Part shown: one piece after another, positions 14,403 through 23,288 of the stretch
Position numbering within the stretch: the stretch's first letter is position 1
Layout: every line of letters begins with the position of its first letter
Assembly (NCBI GenBank): GCA_002423425.1
Contig: DIWC01000055.1
Location: forward strand, 1 to 26,343
Length of the DNA stretch: 26,343 nucleotides
Origin: Peptococcaceae bacterium UBA6116
Lineage (GTDB): Bacteria; Bacillota; Desulfitobacteriia; Desulfitobacteriales; Syntrophobotulaceae
Direction: 5' to 3'
Notes under the pieces: model-generated
The model's input: only the letters and a program-made list of their open reading frames with translations
Told to the model about the DNA's origin: nothing
The model's database searches: none
Program-made: the position numbers and the translations under genes

Positions 14403-15608
14403 ATGGATATAATAAAACTTTTATTTGTACTGGTTCTGATTGTTGTTGTTTTAAGATTAAAGAAACCCCTTTATATTGCAATTCTTGCAGGGGTTCTGGG
14501 TACCAGCATCCTATACGGTGTTGGTATTGTGCAGACATTAAAAATTGCGGTTACATCAAGTTATAGTTATCAAACAATCATGTTAATACTAGCTTTTTAT
14601 TCCATTACCTTTTTGCAGAGGATGCTCGAAAAGAGGAGAGATCTGGTTCTCGCCGAAAAGTCGCTGAGCGGTTTATTTAACAGCCGGAGGGTTAATGCCA
14701 TGATTGCCCCCTTTATTATCGGTCTGTTGCCGTCAGCAGGAGCTGTTATAATTGCTGCTCCGATTGTAGATAATGCTGGCGGCGATTTTATCAGCAAAGA
14801 AGATAAAACGTTTATAACCACCTACTTCAGACATATATCAGAAGCTTTTTTGCCGACTTACTCCTCCATCATTTTAGCGTTACAGTTATCAGGAGTTGAC
14901 ATGACTGCTTTTGTATTAGGCATGCTGCCGATGGTTTTTATATTGTTTTTACTGGGATATTTATTCTATGTACGAAAAATACCGAAAGAAACCGGGCTGC
15001 CGGATTCCAAAGATAAAAAGCAGGATGTTAAGAATTTGACGCGTAGTTTATGGACAATTGCATTGGCTATTGTAATTATTCTTGTTTTAAAGTGTCCGGT
15101 ATATCTTGCTGTCATACCGGTTATTATACTTAGCTTTATTATTAATAAATTCTCCCTAAAAGAAATAATTCCTATGTTTATTAGTGCGTTCGAATTCAAG
15201 CTGATAGCCACCACAGTTGTTGTTATGATATTTAAGGATGTTTTAACATTTACCGGGGTAATCAATAAATTACCGGAAGCTTTTGGGGGATTGCCGGTTC
15301 CGACAGTTATCATATTCGCTCTTATTTTCTTATTCGGGACTATGATTGCAGGAACCCAAGCAATAATAGCATTAACCATACCTTTGGCATTCGCGGCTAT
15401 GCCCGGCGGGGGAGTAGCTTTGATGATACTGTTGATGTGCATGACATATATAGCAATGCAGATATCTCCTGTACACATTTGTTTAGCGATAGTAATCGAG
15501 CAGTTTAATACTTCCTTTATCGACTTGGTCAAAAGAACTCTGCCCGTCATAATTTTATTTTTAATTATAACTTCGGGCTATAGTTATATAATATATTTAT
15601 TTCAATAG
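14403..15608 (+). CDS. DUF401 family integral membrane permease
   Basis: A 401-residue protein with about ten to eleven hydrophobic segments, consistent with the DUF401/TIGR00529 family, distantly related to GntP-like and Na+/H+ antiporter-type permeases. Typical segments are IAPFIIGLLPSAGAVIIAAP near residues 100-119, where a re-entrant helix is usual, and GTMIAGTQAIIALTIPLAFA near 315-334; AAPIVDNA and the repeated LPSAG/TQAI loops fit the two-fold ion-transporter fold. The start ATG has AAGGAG 6-7 nt upstream. The substrate is not known. The serpin gene follows in the same direction after a 120-nt gap, so co-transcription is possible but not shown. Confidence 0.75.
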   Translation: MDIIKLLFVLVLIVVVLRLKKPLYIAILAGVLGTSILYGVGIVQTLKIAVTSSYSYQTIMLILAFYSITFLQRMLEKRRDLVLAEKSLSGLFNSRRVNAMIAPFIIGLLPSAGAVIIAAPIVDNAGGDFISKEDKTFITTYFRHISEAFLPTYSSIILALQLSGVDMTAFVLGMLPMVFILFLLGYLFYVRKIPKETGLPDSKDKKQDVKNLTRSLWTIALAIVIILVLKCPVYLAVIPVIILSFIINKFSLKEIIPMFISAFEFKLIATTVVVMIFKDVLTFTGVINKLPEAFGGLPVPTVIIFALIFLFGTMIAGTQAIIALTIPLAFAAMPGGGVALMILLMCMTYIAMQISPVHICLAIVIEQFNTSFIDLVKRTLPVIILFLIITSGYSYIIYLFQ

Positions 15609-15728
15609 TTTTGGATCACTAAGGAGATATCAAAATTATTCCGTCAGAACGACCGTTTTTTTATCGTCTTAATGTAATAAATAAGAAGAGCGCTTTTAAA
15701 GAATATTTTGTTTAAGGGAGATGATCGC

Positions 15729-16967
15729 ATGATAAAACGGGTTTGTCTGCTGCTTTGCTTGACTATGGCGGTAAGTTTGCTGCCGGGGTGTTCCGCTAAG
15801 CCTGTTCTATCTAACCGAAACAATAACCAAAGTTCCAGTTTTGATAAAAGCAAAATCAGTACGGATATTATTGAGAGAAATTCGACTTTTGCATTTGATC
15901 TTTTCAAGCAGTTGAACAAGGAGGACGGGGAGAAGAATATTTTCATATCACCTTTTAGCATATCTACGGCCTTGTCGATGACCTATCAGGGAGCCGCAGC
16001 GGCAACGAAAGAAGCAATGGCTAAGGCTTTAGATTATTCCGGAATTGAGGACGGAAAGCTCAATGAAAGCTACAAAAACCTGATCCCGCATTTGAATCAG
16101 TTGGACGATAAAGTCAAACTGAACATCAGCAATTCAATATGGGTAAGAGAAGGAGAGAAAATAAAGCCGGATTTCTTAGCGGCCAACAAGGATATTTTCA
16201 ATGCCTCCGTTTTCCCGCTCGACTTTAGCAAAGGCAATGCCGCAGATCTAATCAATCAATGGATATCCGAAGCAACCAACAAGAAAATAAACAAGATGGT
16301 TGATTCCCCGATACCATCGGATATCGTCATGTACCTTATCAATGCCATCTATTTCAAAGGAGACTGGACCGAGCAATTTGATAGTAAGAATACGTTCAAG
16401 ACCCAATTTCAGGCAGGAAATGGCACGACGAACGAAGTCATGATGATGAGCCGAAAAGGGAAAGTCGAATACGGCCAGGGAAACAATTTTGAAGCTGTCC
16501 GGCTCCCATACGGAAACGACAAGGCGGCAATGTACTGTATTTTACCGAAAACCGGAACTATAAATGATTTTATCGCCACGCTGGACGCAAACAAGTGGAA
16601 GGTGATCAGGGATAGCATTTCGAAGCGAGATGAGGTGCTGCTGCAGTTGCCGCGTTTCAAACTGGAATACGGGATTAAGAATTTAAACAATAGTCTGACC
16701 GCCCTGGGCATGGGGGACGCCTTTACGGATAAAGCCGATTTTTCCGGTATCCGAAGTAATATTTGTATCAGCCGGGTGCTTCACAAAGCGGTGATCGAAG
16801 TCAACGAAGAAGGCAGTGAAGCCGCAGCGGCAACCGCAGTAGAAATGAAAGTGACAGCTGTTCCAGCCCAACCACTGTCTTTCATAGCCGACCGGCCATT
16901 TCTGTTCGTTATTGCCGATGATGAAACAGGAACGATTTTGTTTATGGGCAAGTTGTACGAAGTGTAG
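15729..16967 (+). CDS. Serpin-family serine protease inhibitor, lipoprotein
   Basis: A 412-residue protein. Residues 1-20 are a lipoprotein signal peptide (basic start, hydrophobic core) ending in the lipobox LLPGC with Cys21, so it should be exported and anchored to the outer face of the membrane. The rest is a complete serpin: NIFISPFSISTALSMTYQGA, NAIYFKGDWTEQF, and the hinge EEGSEAAAATAV followed by ADRPFLFVI. The small residues at P15-P9 (G-S-E-A-A-A-A) indicate an inhibitory, loop-inserting serpin. Counting from the hinge puts P1-P1' near Thr-Ala in MKVTAVP, suggesting elastase- or subtilisin-like targets. ATG 15729 is preferred over 15708 because AAGGGAG precedes it. Confidence 0.93.
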   Translation: MIKRVCLLLCLTMAVSLLPGCSAKPVLSNRNNNQSSSFDKSKISTDIIERNSTFAFDLFKQLNKEDGEKNIFISPFSISTALSMTYQGAAAATKEAMAKALDYSGIEDGKLNESYKNLIPHLNQLDDKVKLNISNSIWVREGEKIKPDFLAANKDIFNASVFPLDFSKGNAADLINQWISEATNKKINKMVDSPIPSDIVMYLINAIYFKGDWTEQFDSKNTFKTQFQAGNGTTNEVMMMSRKGKVEYGQGNNFEAVRLPYGNDKAAMYCILPKTGTINDFIATLDANKWKVIRDSISKRDEVLLQLPRFKLEYGIKNLNNSLTALGMGDAFTDKADFSGIRSNICISRVLHKAVIEVNEEGSEAAAATAVEMKVTAVPAQPLSFIADRPFLFVIADDETGTILFMGKLYEV

Positions 16968-17038
16968 GATGGCAGAGGCCCTGGCAGGTGTTGCCGGCAC
17001 ATTAGTTGCTTGCAAACAATGGACAGGAAGTGCCAATT

Positions 17039-17089
17039 ACCAACACAAAAACAGGCATCATTTTAGATGGTGCCTGTTTTCGTGTTGGT
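17039..17089. terminator. Bidirectional terminator between serpin and MFS genes
   Basis: AAAACAGGCATCA (17048-17060) pairs with TGGTGCCTGTTTT (17068-17080) around TTTTAGA, with one G-T pair. The arms extend outward, ACCAACAC (17039-17046) with GTGTTGGT (17082-17089), past one mismatch. T-runs flank both sides. It overlaps the last codon of the minus-strand MFS gene. Confidence 0.85.
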
Positions 17090-18269
17090 TAGGGACAATC
17101 TTGGAAAGTATCAATAAAATGACTAAACCGATGAAGATATAACAACTAATCATCCCAATGACACCAGTCCAGCCAAAATCACTCCAGAACACTCCGCCTA
17201 TGGTGCCGCCGAAACTTGAACCGGTATAAAAAAAGAAGAAATAGAGCGAAGATGCCTGGGCTTTCTTATCCTTGGCCAGAGAAGTAAGCCAGCTGCTGGC
17301 AGCGGAGCCGGTTCCATAGGAACCGAAAGTGAAGACTCCCATGCCGATAATTATAACCCAAAGATTATGGTGCAGGGTAATCAGTGCTCCGGACAGCGTA
17401 ATCCCGAAGGTAATTAAGATTAGCTTTTTGTGTTCGTGTTTATCAGCCAGGCGCCCCATATAAGTTGAACTGATGGTTCCAGTAAGGTAAAGGATAAAAA
17501 TCCAGCCCAGCTGGGTTTCGCTTAGCGAATATGGCGGTTTCGTCAACAAATATCCGATATAATTATACATTGCACAGAAACTGGCTATATTTAGAAAAGC
17601 AAAACAATACAAGCAAAAAAGACTGGGGACTTTTAACTGGGATAGCATCAGTCTCAACAATTTGCCGACAGCTAGCGGACGGCGCTTAAAGTTTCTGGGG
17701 GAAGGCAGCAAACGCCAGAATAATAATGTGGCAACTATGCTAAGCGCGCCAATAATGACAAAAGTTATCCGCCAACCATATAAATCGGTCGTGGTACCGC
17801 CAATAACCCGTCCTGCTATGCTTCCGATCGTATTCCCGCTGAGGTAGAGCCCGATGGCATAGCCCAGAATGGAGGGGTCAACTTCTTCTCCCAGATAAGA
17901 GTATGCCAAGGCCGGTAATACTGCCAGTGTTATACCGGTCAACGTCCTGAGAACCAGCAGGAAGTTGAAGGTAGGACTTAAAGCTGCAAGAATAGTCAGG
18001 ACGGAAGCACCAACCATGGCAATTGTCATAAGGGATTTGCGCCCCCAGGCATCGGATAAAATCCCGATAAATATACTGCTGACTGCCATAGCTATGGTAG
18101 TCAGGGATAAGCAAAGGCTAGTTATTGCCGGGGAAATATTGAACGTTTTGGACAACTCCGGCATCAAAGGCTGGACACAGTAGATTATTGTGAACGCATT
18201 AAATGCTCCGGCAGCTAAGGCAATCTCAGCGTTCCGAAAGGCATATGTGTTTTTTTGAAGATAATCCAC
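17058..18269 (-). CDS. MFS transporter, YnfM/AraJ-like
   Basis: A 403-residue major facilitator superfamily protein with twelve predicted membrane helices. The first cytoplasmic loop holds the MFS signature GILSDAWGRKSLM (residues about 67-79), and the matching loop in the second half is MGRLADKHEHKKL. The opening YCVQPLMPELSKTFNISPAI is typical of the YnfM/AraJ drug-exporter group. The frame extends to ATG 18302, but GTG 18269 is preferred because GGGGAGG lies 8 nt before it and nothing lies before the ATG. The substrate is unknown; efflux of small molecules is the usual role. It shares a terminator hairpin with the convergent serpin gene. Confidence 0.88.
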   Translation of the reverse strand: MDYLQKNTYAFRNAEIALAAGAFNAFTIIYCVQPLMPELSKTFNISPAITSLCLSLTTIAMAVSSIFIGILSDAWGRKSLMTIAMVGASVLTILAALSPTFNFLLVLRTLTGITLAVLPALAYSYLGEEVDPSILGYAIGLYLSGNTIGSIAGRVIGGTTTDLYGWRITFVIIGALSIVATLLFWRLLPSPRNFKRRPLAVGKLLRLMLSQLKVPSLFCLYCFAFLNIASFCAMYNYIGYLLTKPPYSLSETQLGWIFILYLTGTISSTYMGRLADKHEHKKLILITFGITLSGALITLHHNLWVIIIGMGVFTFGSYGTGSAASSWLTSLAKDKKAQASSLYFFFFYTGSSFGGTIGGVFWSDFGWTGVIGMISCYIFIGLVILLILSKIVPNQHENRHHLK

Positions 18270-18494
18270 TGTTACAGCCTCCCCAAAATAATATTTAAAC
18301 ATCCCGCGGTTACAAACAGTATTTATGATTTCTATACTTTTTTAAAAATTCCTCTAAAGAGACTTTTTTTGTCAGCTTGTAAACACAGATACCTTTGTTA
18401 TCAATAATTAATTTCAAGAGTGTTGACAATAATGCCCACATTGTGTTTTTTTGTTATTGGAATAAAAATCTATATTGAGAGGAAGAATTGATTC

Positions 18495-18962
18495 ATGACA
18501 ATTATCAGAACCGCAGCGATCCAAATGAATGTATTGCCTGACAAATTCAAAAATATAGATAACCTAAGAAAATATTTAGATACCATTGCCAGAGAAAATG
18601 TTGATCTGGTTATCTTGCCGGAGATGTTTACCTGTCCTTATCAAACATATAATTTTCCATTATACGCAGAGGAAGAGGGAGGACCCAGTTGGCAAAAGGT
18701 TTCCTCGCTGGCGGCCGAGTATAAAATATATCTAGCTGCCGGTTCAATGCCGGAAAAGGACGAGCAAAATAAAACGTATAACACCGCTTATGTTTTTAAC
18801 AGGAAAGGAAAACAAATCGGGAAACACCGCAAAGCCCATCTATTTAATATTGATGTCCTGGGAGGGCAGAAATTCCGGGAATCCGATACACTTTCACCCG
18901 GGAATAAGGTAACAGTTTTTCAAACTGAATTTACTCCGATAGGACTTTCATCTATCAGCTGA
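18495..18962 (+). pseudogene. Nitrilase/omega-amidase family protein, truncated before the catalytic Cys
   Basis: The 155-residue frame is the N-terminal half of a carbon-nitrogen hydrolase, closest in pattern to Nit2/omega-amidase enzymes. The catalytic Glu43 (VILPEMFTCPY) and Lys113 (KHRKAHLF) are present. The third catalytic residue, Cys in 'GlcICYDiRFPE', should follow TPIGL, but the frame instead reads SSIS and stops at 18960-18962, so the enzyme cannot be active. The missing part was about 120 residues. GAGGAAG precedes the ATG, so a truncated protein could be made. A regulator fragment starts 12 nt later, marking a deletion or recombination joint. Confidence 0.85.
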
Positions 18963-18973
18963 AGAGTACCTAA

Positions 18974-19138
18974 GCCAAAAGAAGAGAAAAGGGTATCACG
19001 CAGGATGAGCTCGCTGAGTACATCGGCATTACGAAAGCTTCAGTATCATAGTGGGAAACAGCTCAAAGCAATCTTTATATCCAAAACCCCGGTCCCAAAG
19101 AAGAGAACCCCATCAAAGATTATTATTGGAATAATTGA
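18974..19138 (+). pseudogene. XRE-family helix-turn-helix regulator fragment with internal stop
   Basis: Read from 18974 the frame gives RREKGITQDELAEYIGITKA then SVS, a TAG at 19049-19051, and WETAQS. That is the Cro/C1-type helix-turn-helix pattern ('r.ekgiTQeeLAe.iGvsk.sVSkWE.G.s'), with TAG in place of the usual Lys codon (AAG). There is no start codon or ribosome binding site, and after WETAQS the sequence no longer matches; it ends at TGA 19136-19138. It directly follows the truncated nitrilase. Confidence 0.75.
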
Positions 19139-19143
19139 AGGAG

Positions 19144-19821
19144 CTATTTTATATTCTCAATCTGCCAGTCTATCGGTTTCTTGCCGATAGAAATCAGAAA
19201 TTGATTGGCCTTTGAAAAAGGTTTGCTCCCAAAAAAACCGGCGTGTGCCGATAATGGGCTTGGATGGACGGATTTTATTATGCAGTGCCTGGGATCTTTT
19301 ATTATATTCAGCTTGGACTGGGCATTTTTTCCCCAGAGGATAAAGACGACCGGATCTTCTCTGTCATTTAAGAAATGAATAATTCTATCGGTAAAATATT
19401 CCCAACCGATGCTGCTGTGCGAGTTGGCCTGTCCTGATCTGACCGTTAAGGAAGCATTAAGAAGCAGAACCCCTTGGTCGGTCCATTTTTTTAAGTAGCC
19501 ATTGTTCGGAATATAACAGCCTAAATCATCGTGAAGTTCTTTAAAGACATTGATCAGCGAAGGGGGAGCCTGTACACCCGGTTTAACGGAAAAACTCAGC
19601 CCGTGGGCCTGGTTGGGACCATGATACGGATCCTGTCCTAAGATAACGACTTTAACATCTTTGTACGGTGTAAAATGTAAAGCGTTAAAAATATCATATT
19701 TGTCCGGATAGACAGTTTTTGTTCGATACTCATTGATAAGGAACTGTCTTATTTTTAAGTAGTATTCTTTGCTGAACTCATTGTTCAGCAAGTCATGCCA
19801 ATCATTTTTAAAAATTTGCAT
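19144..19821 (-). CDS. ung: Uracil-DNA glycosylase (family 1)
   Basis: A 225-residue base-excision repair enzyme that removes uracil from DNA. GQDPYHGPNQAHGLSFSV carries the catalytic Asp64 and the water-activating loop; WGKNAQSK and HPSPLSAHAGFFGSKPFSKA are the DNA-inserting loop and its His. The numbering of Asp64 agrees with E. coli Ung when the start is ATG 19821, and AGGGTGA lies about 8 nt upstream; a TTG two codons earlier would leave too little room. It lies 99 nt after uvrC in the same direction with no terminator between, so the two repair genes may be co-transcribed, though ung also has its own -10-like site. Confidence 0.96.
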   Translation of the reverse strand: MQIFKNDWHDLLNNEFSKEYYLKIRQFLINEYRTKTVYPDKYDIFNALHFTPYKDVKVVILGQDPYHGPNQAHGLSFSVKPGVQAPPSLINVFKELHDDLGCYIPNNGYLKKWTDQGVLLLNASLTVRSGQANSHSSIGWEYFTDRIIHFLNDREDPVVFILWGKNAQSKLNIIKDPRHCIIKSVHPSPLSAHAGFFGSKPFSKANQFLISIGKKPIDWQIENIK

Positions 19822-19839
19822 CTTCAATCACCCTTTCCC

Positions 19840-19848
19840 ATTATACCA
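19840..19848 (-). promoter_or_regulatory. Possible extended -10 promoter for ung
   Basis: On the minus strand the sequence reads TGGTATAATGGG, an extended -10 (TGn-TATAAT). The -35 region (TATTGC at 17-nt spacing) is poor, as expected for extended -10 promoters. It lies about 20 nt before the ung start, which would give a very short leader. Confidence 0.4.
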
Positions 19849-19920
19849 TCTGGACAAGGGAAGCAATATTTTCAATAATTGAAGAAATAAAAAAAATATT
19901 TAGCAAAATATTAGGTAATT

Positions 19921-21675
19921 TTAATTTTTTTTAAAATATTCAAAGACTTCATGCGCAATGCCCGACGGTAAGCCTGAACTTTTTAATTCATCCTCTGAGG
20001 CATTTTTTATCGCTTCGATAGACTGAAAATATCTTAGAAGAAAGCGTTTCCGTTTTGGCCCGATACCGGGGATTCCGTCTAAGGCAGAGAGAGTCATATT
20101 CTTTGCTCTCAGTTGCCGATGGAATGTAATAGCAAAACGGTGGACCTCATCCTGGATATTTTGGACTAGACGAAAAACTCCAGGTCTGGAACTGAGCAAC
20201 AATTCTTGACCTGATCGATCAATCAGACTGCGGGTTTCGTGACGTTCGTTTTTAACCATTCCTGCGACAGGTATATCAATTTTGAGTTGGGCTAAAGCAG
20301 ATAAAGCTGCTTTAACTTGACCTTTGCCGCCATCAACCAGGATTAAATCCGGCAAAGGGGATTCTTCACGCAACAAACGGGAATACCTGCGCAAAATAAT
20401 ATGATGAAGATAGGCGGTATCATCATTATTATTCTCCATAGGTAAAATATTAAACTTGCGATAATTTGAACGGTACGGTTTTCCGCTTTTAAACTGAATC
20501 ATTCCGCCGACAATATTTGTTCCGGATAGCTCGGAAATATCGAAAGCTTCAATGACTTGAGCTTGAGGAATGGCTAGGACTTCCGCAAGAGAGACCAAAG
20601 TCCTATTCGTTTCCTCTGATTTATCATCTTCCAGTTGTATTTTCTCTTTAAGCATAGTTTGAGCATTGGTCAAAGCAAGGTCAATAAGCTCCCGCGTTTT
20701 TCCTCTTTTCGGGACTGTCAGGGGAAGCAAACCATGGACAGAGGTTGAAGATAGTTCCTGGATGCAGATTTCATCCGGGATAGCAACATTATTGGCATAA
20801 TACTGGACAAGAAAAGAAATAAAAGATTCCTCAGGCTCAAAGTAATAGGGAAAGATAAATCCATCGCGGGTGATAAGGTTACCCTGGCGGAAACAAAAAA
20901 CCTGGATACTGAGTAGTTCCTCATTGGCGGTATAGGCGACAATATCCCTATTGCAAAAATCGTTTAAGGTAATGTTTTGTTTCTCATTTATTTTTTTCAG
21001 ATCATTAATTAAATCGCGGTATTCCCTGGCAGCCTCGAATTGTAAGGCTCCGGATGCATCTTTCATTTTTTGTTCCAGCCATCTGATAATACTTTTTTGG
21101 TTACCACGTAAAAACATATTGGCTTTTTCTAAAATTTCTTCATACTGCCGAGGTTCAATTTCATTTGTACAGGGGCCAAGGCACTGACCAATATGGTAGT
21201 AAAGACATTGTTTGTTCGGAATATGATTACATTTGCGTAAAGGCAGAAAGCGGTTAAGTAAGCGCGCTGTTTCTCTTGCTGCTGAAGCGTTGGGGTAAGG
21301 GCCAAAGTATTTGCCCATCTTTTTATTTAGCTTGCGGGTGACGATAATTCGAGGGTGCTTTTCCGAACTAATCATAATATAAGGGTAAGATTTATCATCC
21401 CTCAGCATAATATTGTAATGAGGGCTGTACTTTTTGATAAGATTGCATTCCAATAAAAGTGCTTCAACCTCAGAACGGGTTAGAATATATTCAAAGTCCG
21501 TTATTTCACTGATAAGCTTTTCGGTCTTTTGATCATGGGAGCCTGTGAAATAAGAACGAACTCTGTTCTTTAAAATTTTAGCTTTTCCTACATATATTAT
21601 TTTTCCTGTAACATCTTTCATCAGATAGACTCCGGGGCTATCCGGCAGCAGGCTTAGTTTCTTCTTAATTTCCAT
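19921..21675 (-). CDS. uvrC: Excinuclease ABC subunit C
   Basis: A 584-residue subunit of the nucleotide excision repair nuclease, which makes both cuts around a lesion marked by UvrA and UvrB. In order: GIY-YIG domain (GVY at 15-17, IIYVGKAK at 26-33) for the 3' cut; a Cys-containing segment around CNHIPNKQCLYYHIGQCLGP; UVR motif near 205-235 (LQFEAAREYRDLINDLKKI) that contacts UvrB; RNase H-like domain with AFDISELSGT and LILVDGGKGQ for the 5' cut; and a helix-hairpin-helix pair near 535-570 (LDGIPGIGPKRKRFLLRYF). AGAGGTGA lies upstream of the ATG. It is slightly shorter than the usual 590-620. Confidence 0.97.
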   Translation of the reverse strand: MEIKKKLSLLPDSPGVYLMKDVTGKIIYVGKAKILKNRVRSYFTGSHDQKTEKLISEITDFEYILTRSEVEALLLECNLIKKYSPHYNIMLRDDKSYPYIMISSEKHPRIIVTRKLNKKMGKYFGPYPNASAARETARLLNRFLPLRKCNHIPNKQCLYYHIGQCLGPCTNEIEPRQYEEILEKANMFLRGNQKSIIRWLEQKMKDASGALQFEAAREYRDLINDLKKINEKQNITLNDFCNRDIVAYTANEELLSIQVFCFRQGNLITRDGFIFPYYFEPEESFISFLVQYYANNVAIPDEICIQELSSTSVHGLLPLTVPKRGKTRELIDLALTNAQTMLKEKIQLEDDKSEETNRTLVSLAEVLAIPQAQVIEAFDISELSGTNIVGGMIQFKSGKPYRSNYRKFNILPMENNNDDTAYLHHIILRRYSRLLREESPLPDLILVDGGKGQVKAALSALAQLKIDIPVAGMVKNERHETRSLIDRSGQELLLSSRPGVFRLVQNIQDEVHRFAITFHRQLRAKNMTLSALDGIPGIGPKRKRFLLRYFQSIEAIKNASEDELKSSGLPSGIAHEVFEYFKKN

Positions 21676-21777
21676 GGGAATTCACCTCTGTATAAATTTT
21701 AGAGGGAATAGCCCCAAGATGCAACTGGGACATCATATTCTAAATAATTGTTACGTATATTTTCAAGGGGTGATATT

Positions 21778-22287
21778 ATGCCTAATGCATGGGGACGTCC
21801 TCCGAAAAAAAACGATATCTGGAGTGATCTGAGAGCGTTAGCTTTATGGGTATTTATTGTTGGAATTGTTGGTTACTTACTTTTCCCGGATTTTTTTCAC
21901 AATGTCTATAATCAGCTTACAGTTACGACTGCTACAGATAGTCAAAACCTTGGTGAAATCACGTTGCCCTCTTCAACCTTAGATTTGTCGGATTCGAGTC
22001 AATCTAAATTGCCAAGCACCTATAATTCTCTGTATACGGGAAACAGTGAAATATCCGATGGTTATTGGGCACTTTTTGTTGTCAATAATGAATTAAAACA
22101 AATGTCTTTGACTACGGAAAGTTATACTTTTATTTTAACAATAATTGATGCTGATACAAAGGCTCAGGTCAAAAACACTTTACTTTTGGCCGCTAACGGC
22201 AAAATTCAAAAGTATGTAGTTAGTGACGAGGTTTACGGAATTATATCAAATCTAAATACAATTAAAACCCGGACAGGCAAAGTCTAG
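21778..22287 (+). CDS. Membrane-anchored hypothetical protein
   Basis: A 169-residue protein with a short basic N-terminus (MPNAWGRPPKKND), one hydrophobic helix at about 19-38 (ALALWVFIVGIVGYLLFPDF), a Ser/Thr-rich linker, and a small extracytoplasmic domain of about 90 residues. The frame can be extended to a TTG at 21748, but ATG 21778 is preferred because AAGGGGTGA lies just upstream. I do not recognise the domain. It is divergent from uvrC with about 100 nt between the starts, and is followed at once by an inverted repeat that may act as its terminator. Confidence 0.65.
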   Translation: MPNAWGRPPKKNDIWSDLRALALWVFIVGIVGYLLFPDFFHNVYNQLTVTTATDSQNLGEITLPSSTLDLSDSSQSKLPSTYNSLYTGNSEISDGYWALFVVNNELKQMSLTTESYTFILTIIDADTKAQVKNTLLLAANGKIQKYVVSDEVYGIISNLNTIKTRTGKV

Positions 22288-22337
22288 GGGGACATTCCCA
22301 AGCGGAAAGGGGACACACCTGTACCAGGAATGTCCTC
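22288..22337. repeat. Inverted repeat, possible terminator or dispersed repeat
   Basis: GGGGACATTCC (22288-22298) pairs with GGAATGTCCTC (22327-22337) with one G-T pair, around a 28-nt loop that contains GGGGACACACCTGTACC. It touches the stop codon of the preceding gene. The loop wording GGGGACACACCTGTACC resembles GGGGACA-type sequences often repeated around clostridial genomes near REP-type transposases. Confidence 0.65.
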
Positions 22338-22345
22338 TTATCTCT

Positions 22346-22789
22346 TTATCTAAAAAGAAATTTGGCTCCGGCCGCGAAAAGGATCAGACCTAATAACTGC
22401 AGCGGGTTCCAAGTGATTTTTTGTGCACCGAACAGACCCAAATGATCAATCAATACAGCAGCTCCTACTTGACCAATGATAATAGCGGTTGTGGCATTAC
22501 ACACTCCTATTTTAGAAATGGACAGGGCAACCAGAGCGATAATCAGCACGCTTAATAGGCCGCCAAAATATAAATACCATGGTATTTGTGACCATCTTTG
22601 TTGTAAAACAGGAGTTCTGTAAAGAAAAATTACCCCTAGAGTGGCGAGGCTTCCGATTATATGGACAATGAGAGTTGAGGAAAGCAAAGAAGTTTTTTGA
22701 GTTAATTGCGAGTTTAGAGTTCCTTGCAAAGCCATAGCCATACCAGAGACAGCAGCTATCACTGCAGGAATCGATAAAAATTTGAGCAT
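22346..22789 (-). CDS. DMT-superfamily transporter, YdcZ/DUF606 type
   Basis: A 147-residue integral membrane protein with five hydrophobic helices. The start, IPAVIAAVSGMAMALQGTLN followed by SQLTQKTSLLSSTLIVHIIG, and the closing ITWNPLQLLGLILFAAGAKF are characteristic of the small YdcZ/DUF606 branch of the drug/metabolite transporters, which often work as pairs of such half-size proteins. The partner, if any, is not adjacent. AGGAGG lies 7 nt before the ATG. The substrate is unknown. The stop is 9 nt from an inverted repeat shared with the convergent gene. Confidence 0.88.
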   Translation of the reverse strand: MLKFLSIPAVIAAVSGMAMALQGTLNSQLTQKTSLLSSTLIVHIIGSLATLGVIFLYRTPVLQQRWSQIPWYLYFGGLLSVLIIALVALSISKIGVCNATTAIIIGQVGAAVLIDHLGLFGAQKITWNPLQLLGLILFAAGAKFLFR

Positions 22790-22921
22790 TTGCTAACCTC
22801 CTAGAAAATTTTTGAATATATTATGGGCAAGAACGCCAAGTAAGTCAAAAATATTGTAGTATTTGTTTATTTTGTTAAGGGAAAAATGATATTGAGTTCG
22901 CTCAGAAAAGAGGTGGAAGAA

Positions 22922-23278
22922 ATGGATTTTGATTCTGAACTGGTACGCAGGGCTCAAATGTTGCTTACGCTTGATCATTCGCTGATCCAAGTAAAAGATA
23001 TACTTTTACGCGAAGGTTATCCCGGTGATCAGGTTAAAGAATTAATAGAGGCTACCGAAGAGGTACTTAATTATTTTGTGCCTCCCACTTACGATGATAA
23101 TAAAATAGCTATAGATATAAAGCATTCTAAGAAAAAAGAAAATCTTGACTCTTCCCCGGATATCCTGGTTGACAGGATAAGCGGTAAGATTGAGCTTTTG
23201 ACCCCGCAGCTTCAGGAAACATGGAGAGTTGCCAATGAAATACGCAAAACGATTAAATGTCAATATCAATATCGCTAA
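22922..23278 (+). CDS. Hypothetical protein, 118 aa
   Basis: A soluble, mostly helical protein that I cannot assign. The first 45 residues (MDFDSELVRRAQMLLTLDHS and VKDILLREGYPGDQVKELIE) look like a small UBA-like or antisigma-type helical bundle; the tail is Lys-rich and ends in Gln/Tyr repeats (CQYQYR). The frame extends upstream to 22886, but ATG 22922 is preferred because GAGGTGG lies 7 nt before it. It is divergent from the YdcZ-like gene and followed by a terminator, so it is a single-gene unit. Confidence 0.65.
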   Translation: MDFDSELVRRAQMLLTLDHSLIQVKDILLREGYPGDQVKELIEATEEVLNYFVPPTYDDNKIAIDIKHSKKKENLDSSPDILVDRISGKIELLTPQLQETWRVANEIRKTIKCQYQYR

Positions 23279-23288
23279 GTATGCAACG

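Noticed and set aside
14966..15550. Minus-strand frame of 194 codons opposite the DUF401 gene
   Set aside because: Ile/Thr/Asn-rich antisense of a membrane protein; no ribosome binding site and no motif.
16912..17142. Plus-strand frame of 76 codons after the serpin
   Set aside because: It overlaps the serpin end and a bidirectional terminator; no ribosome binding site or family.
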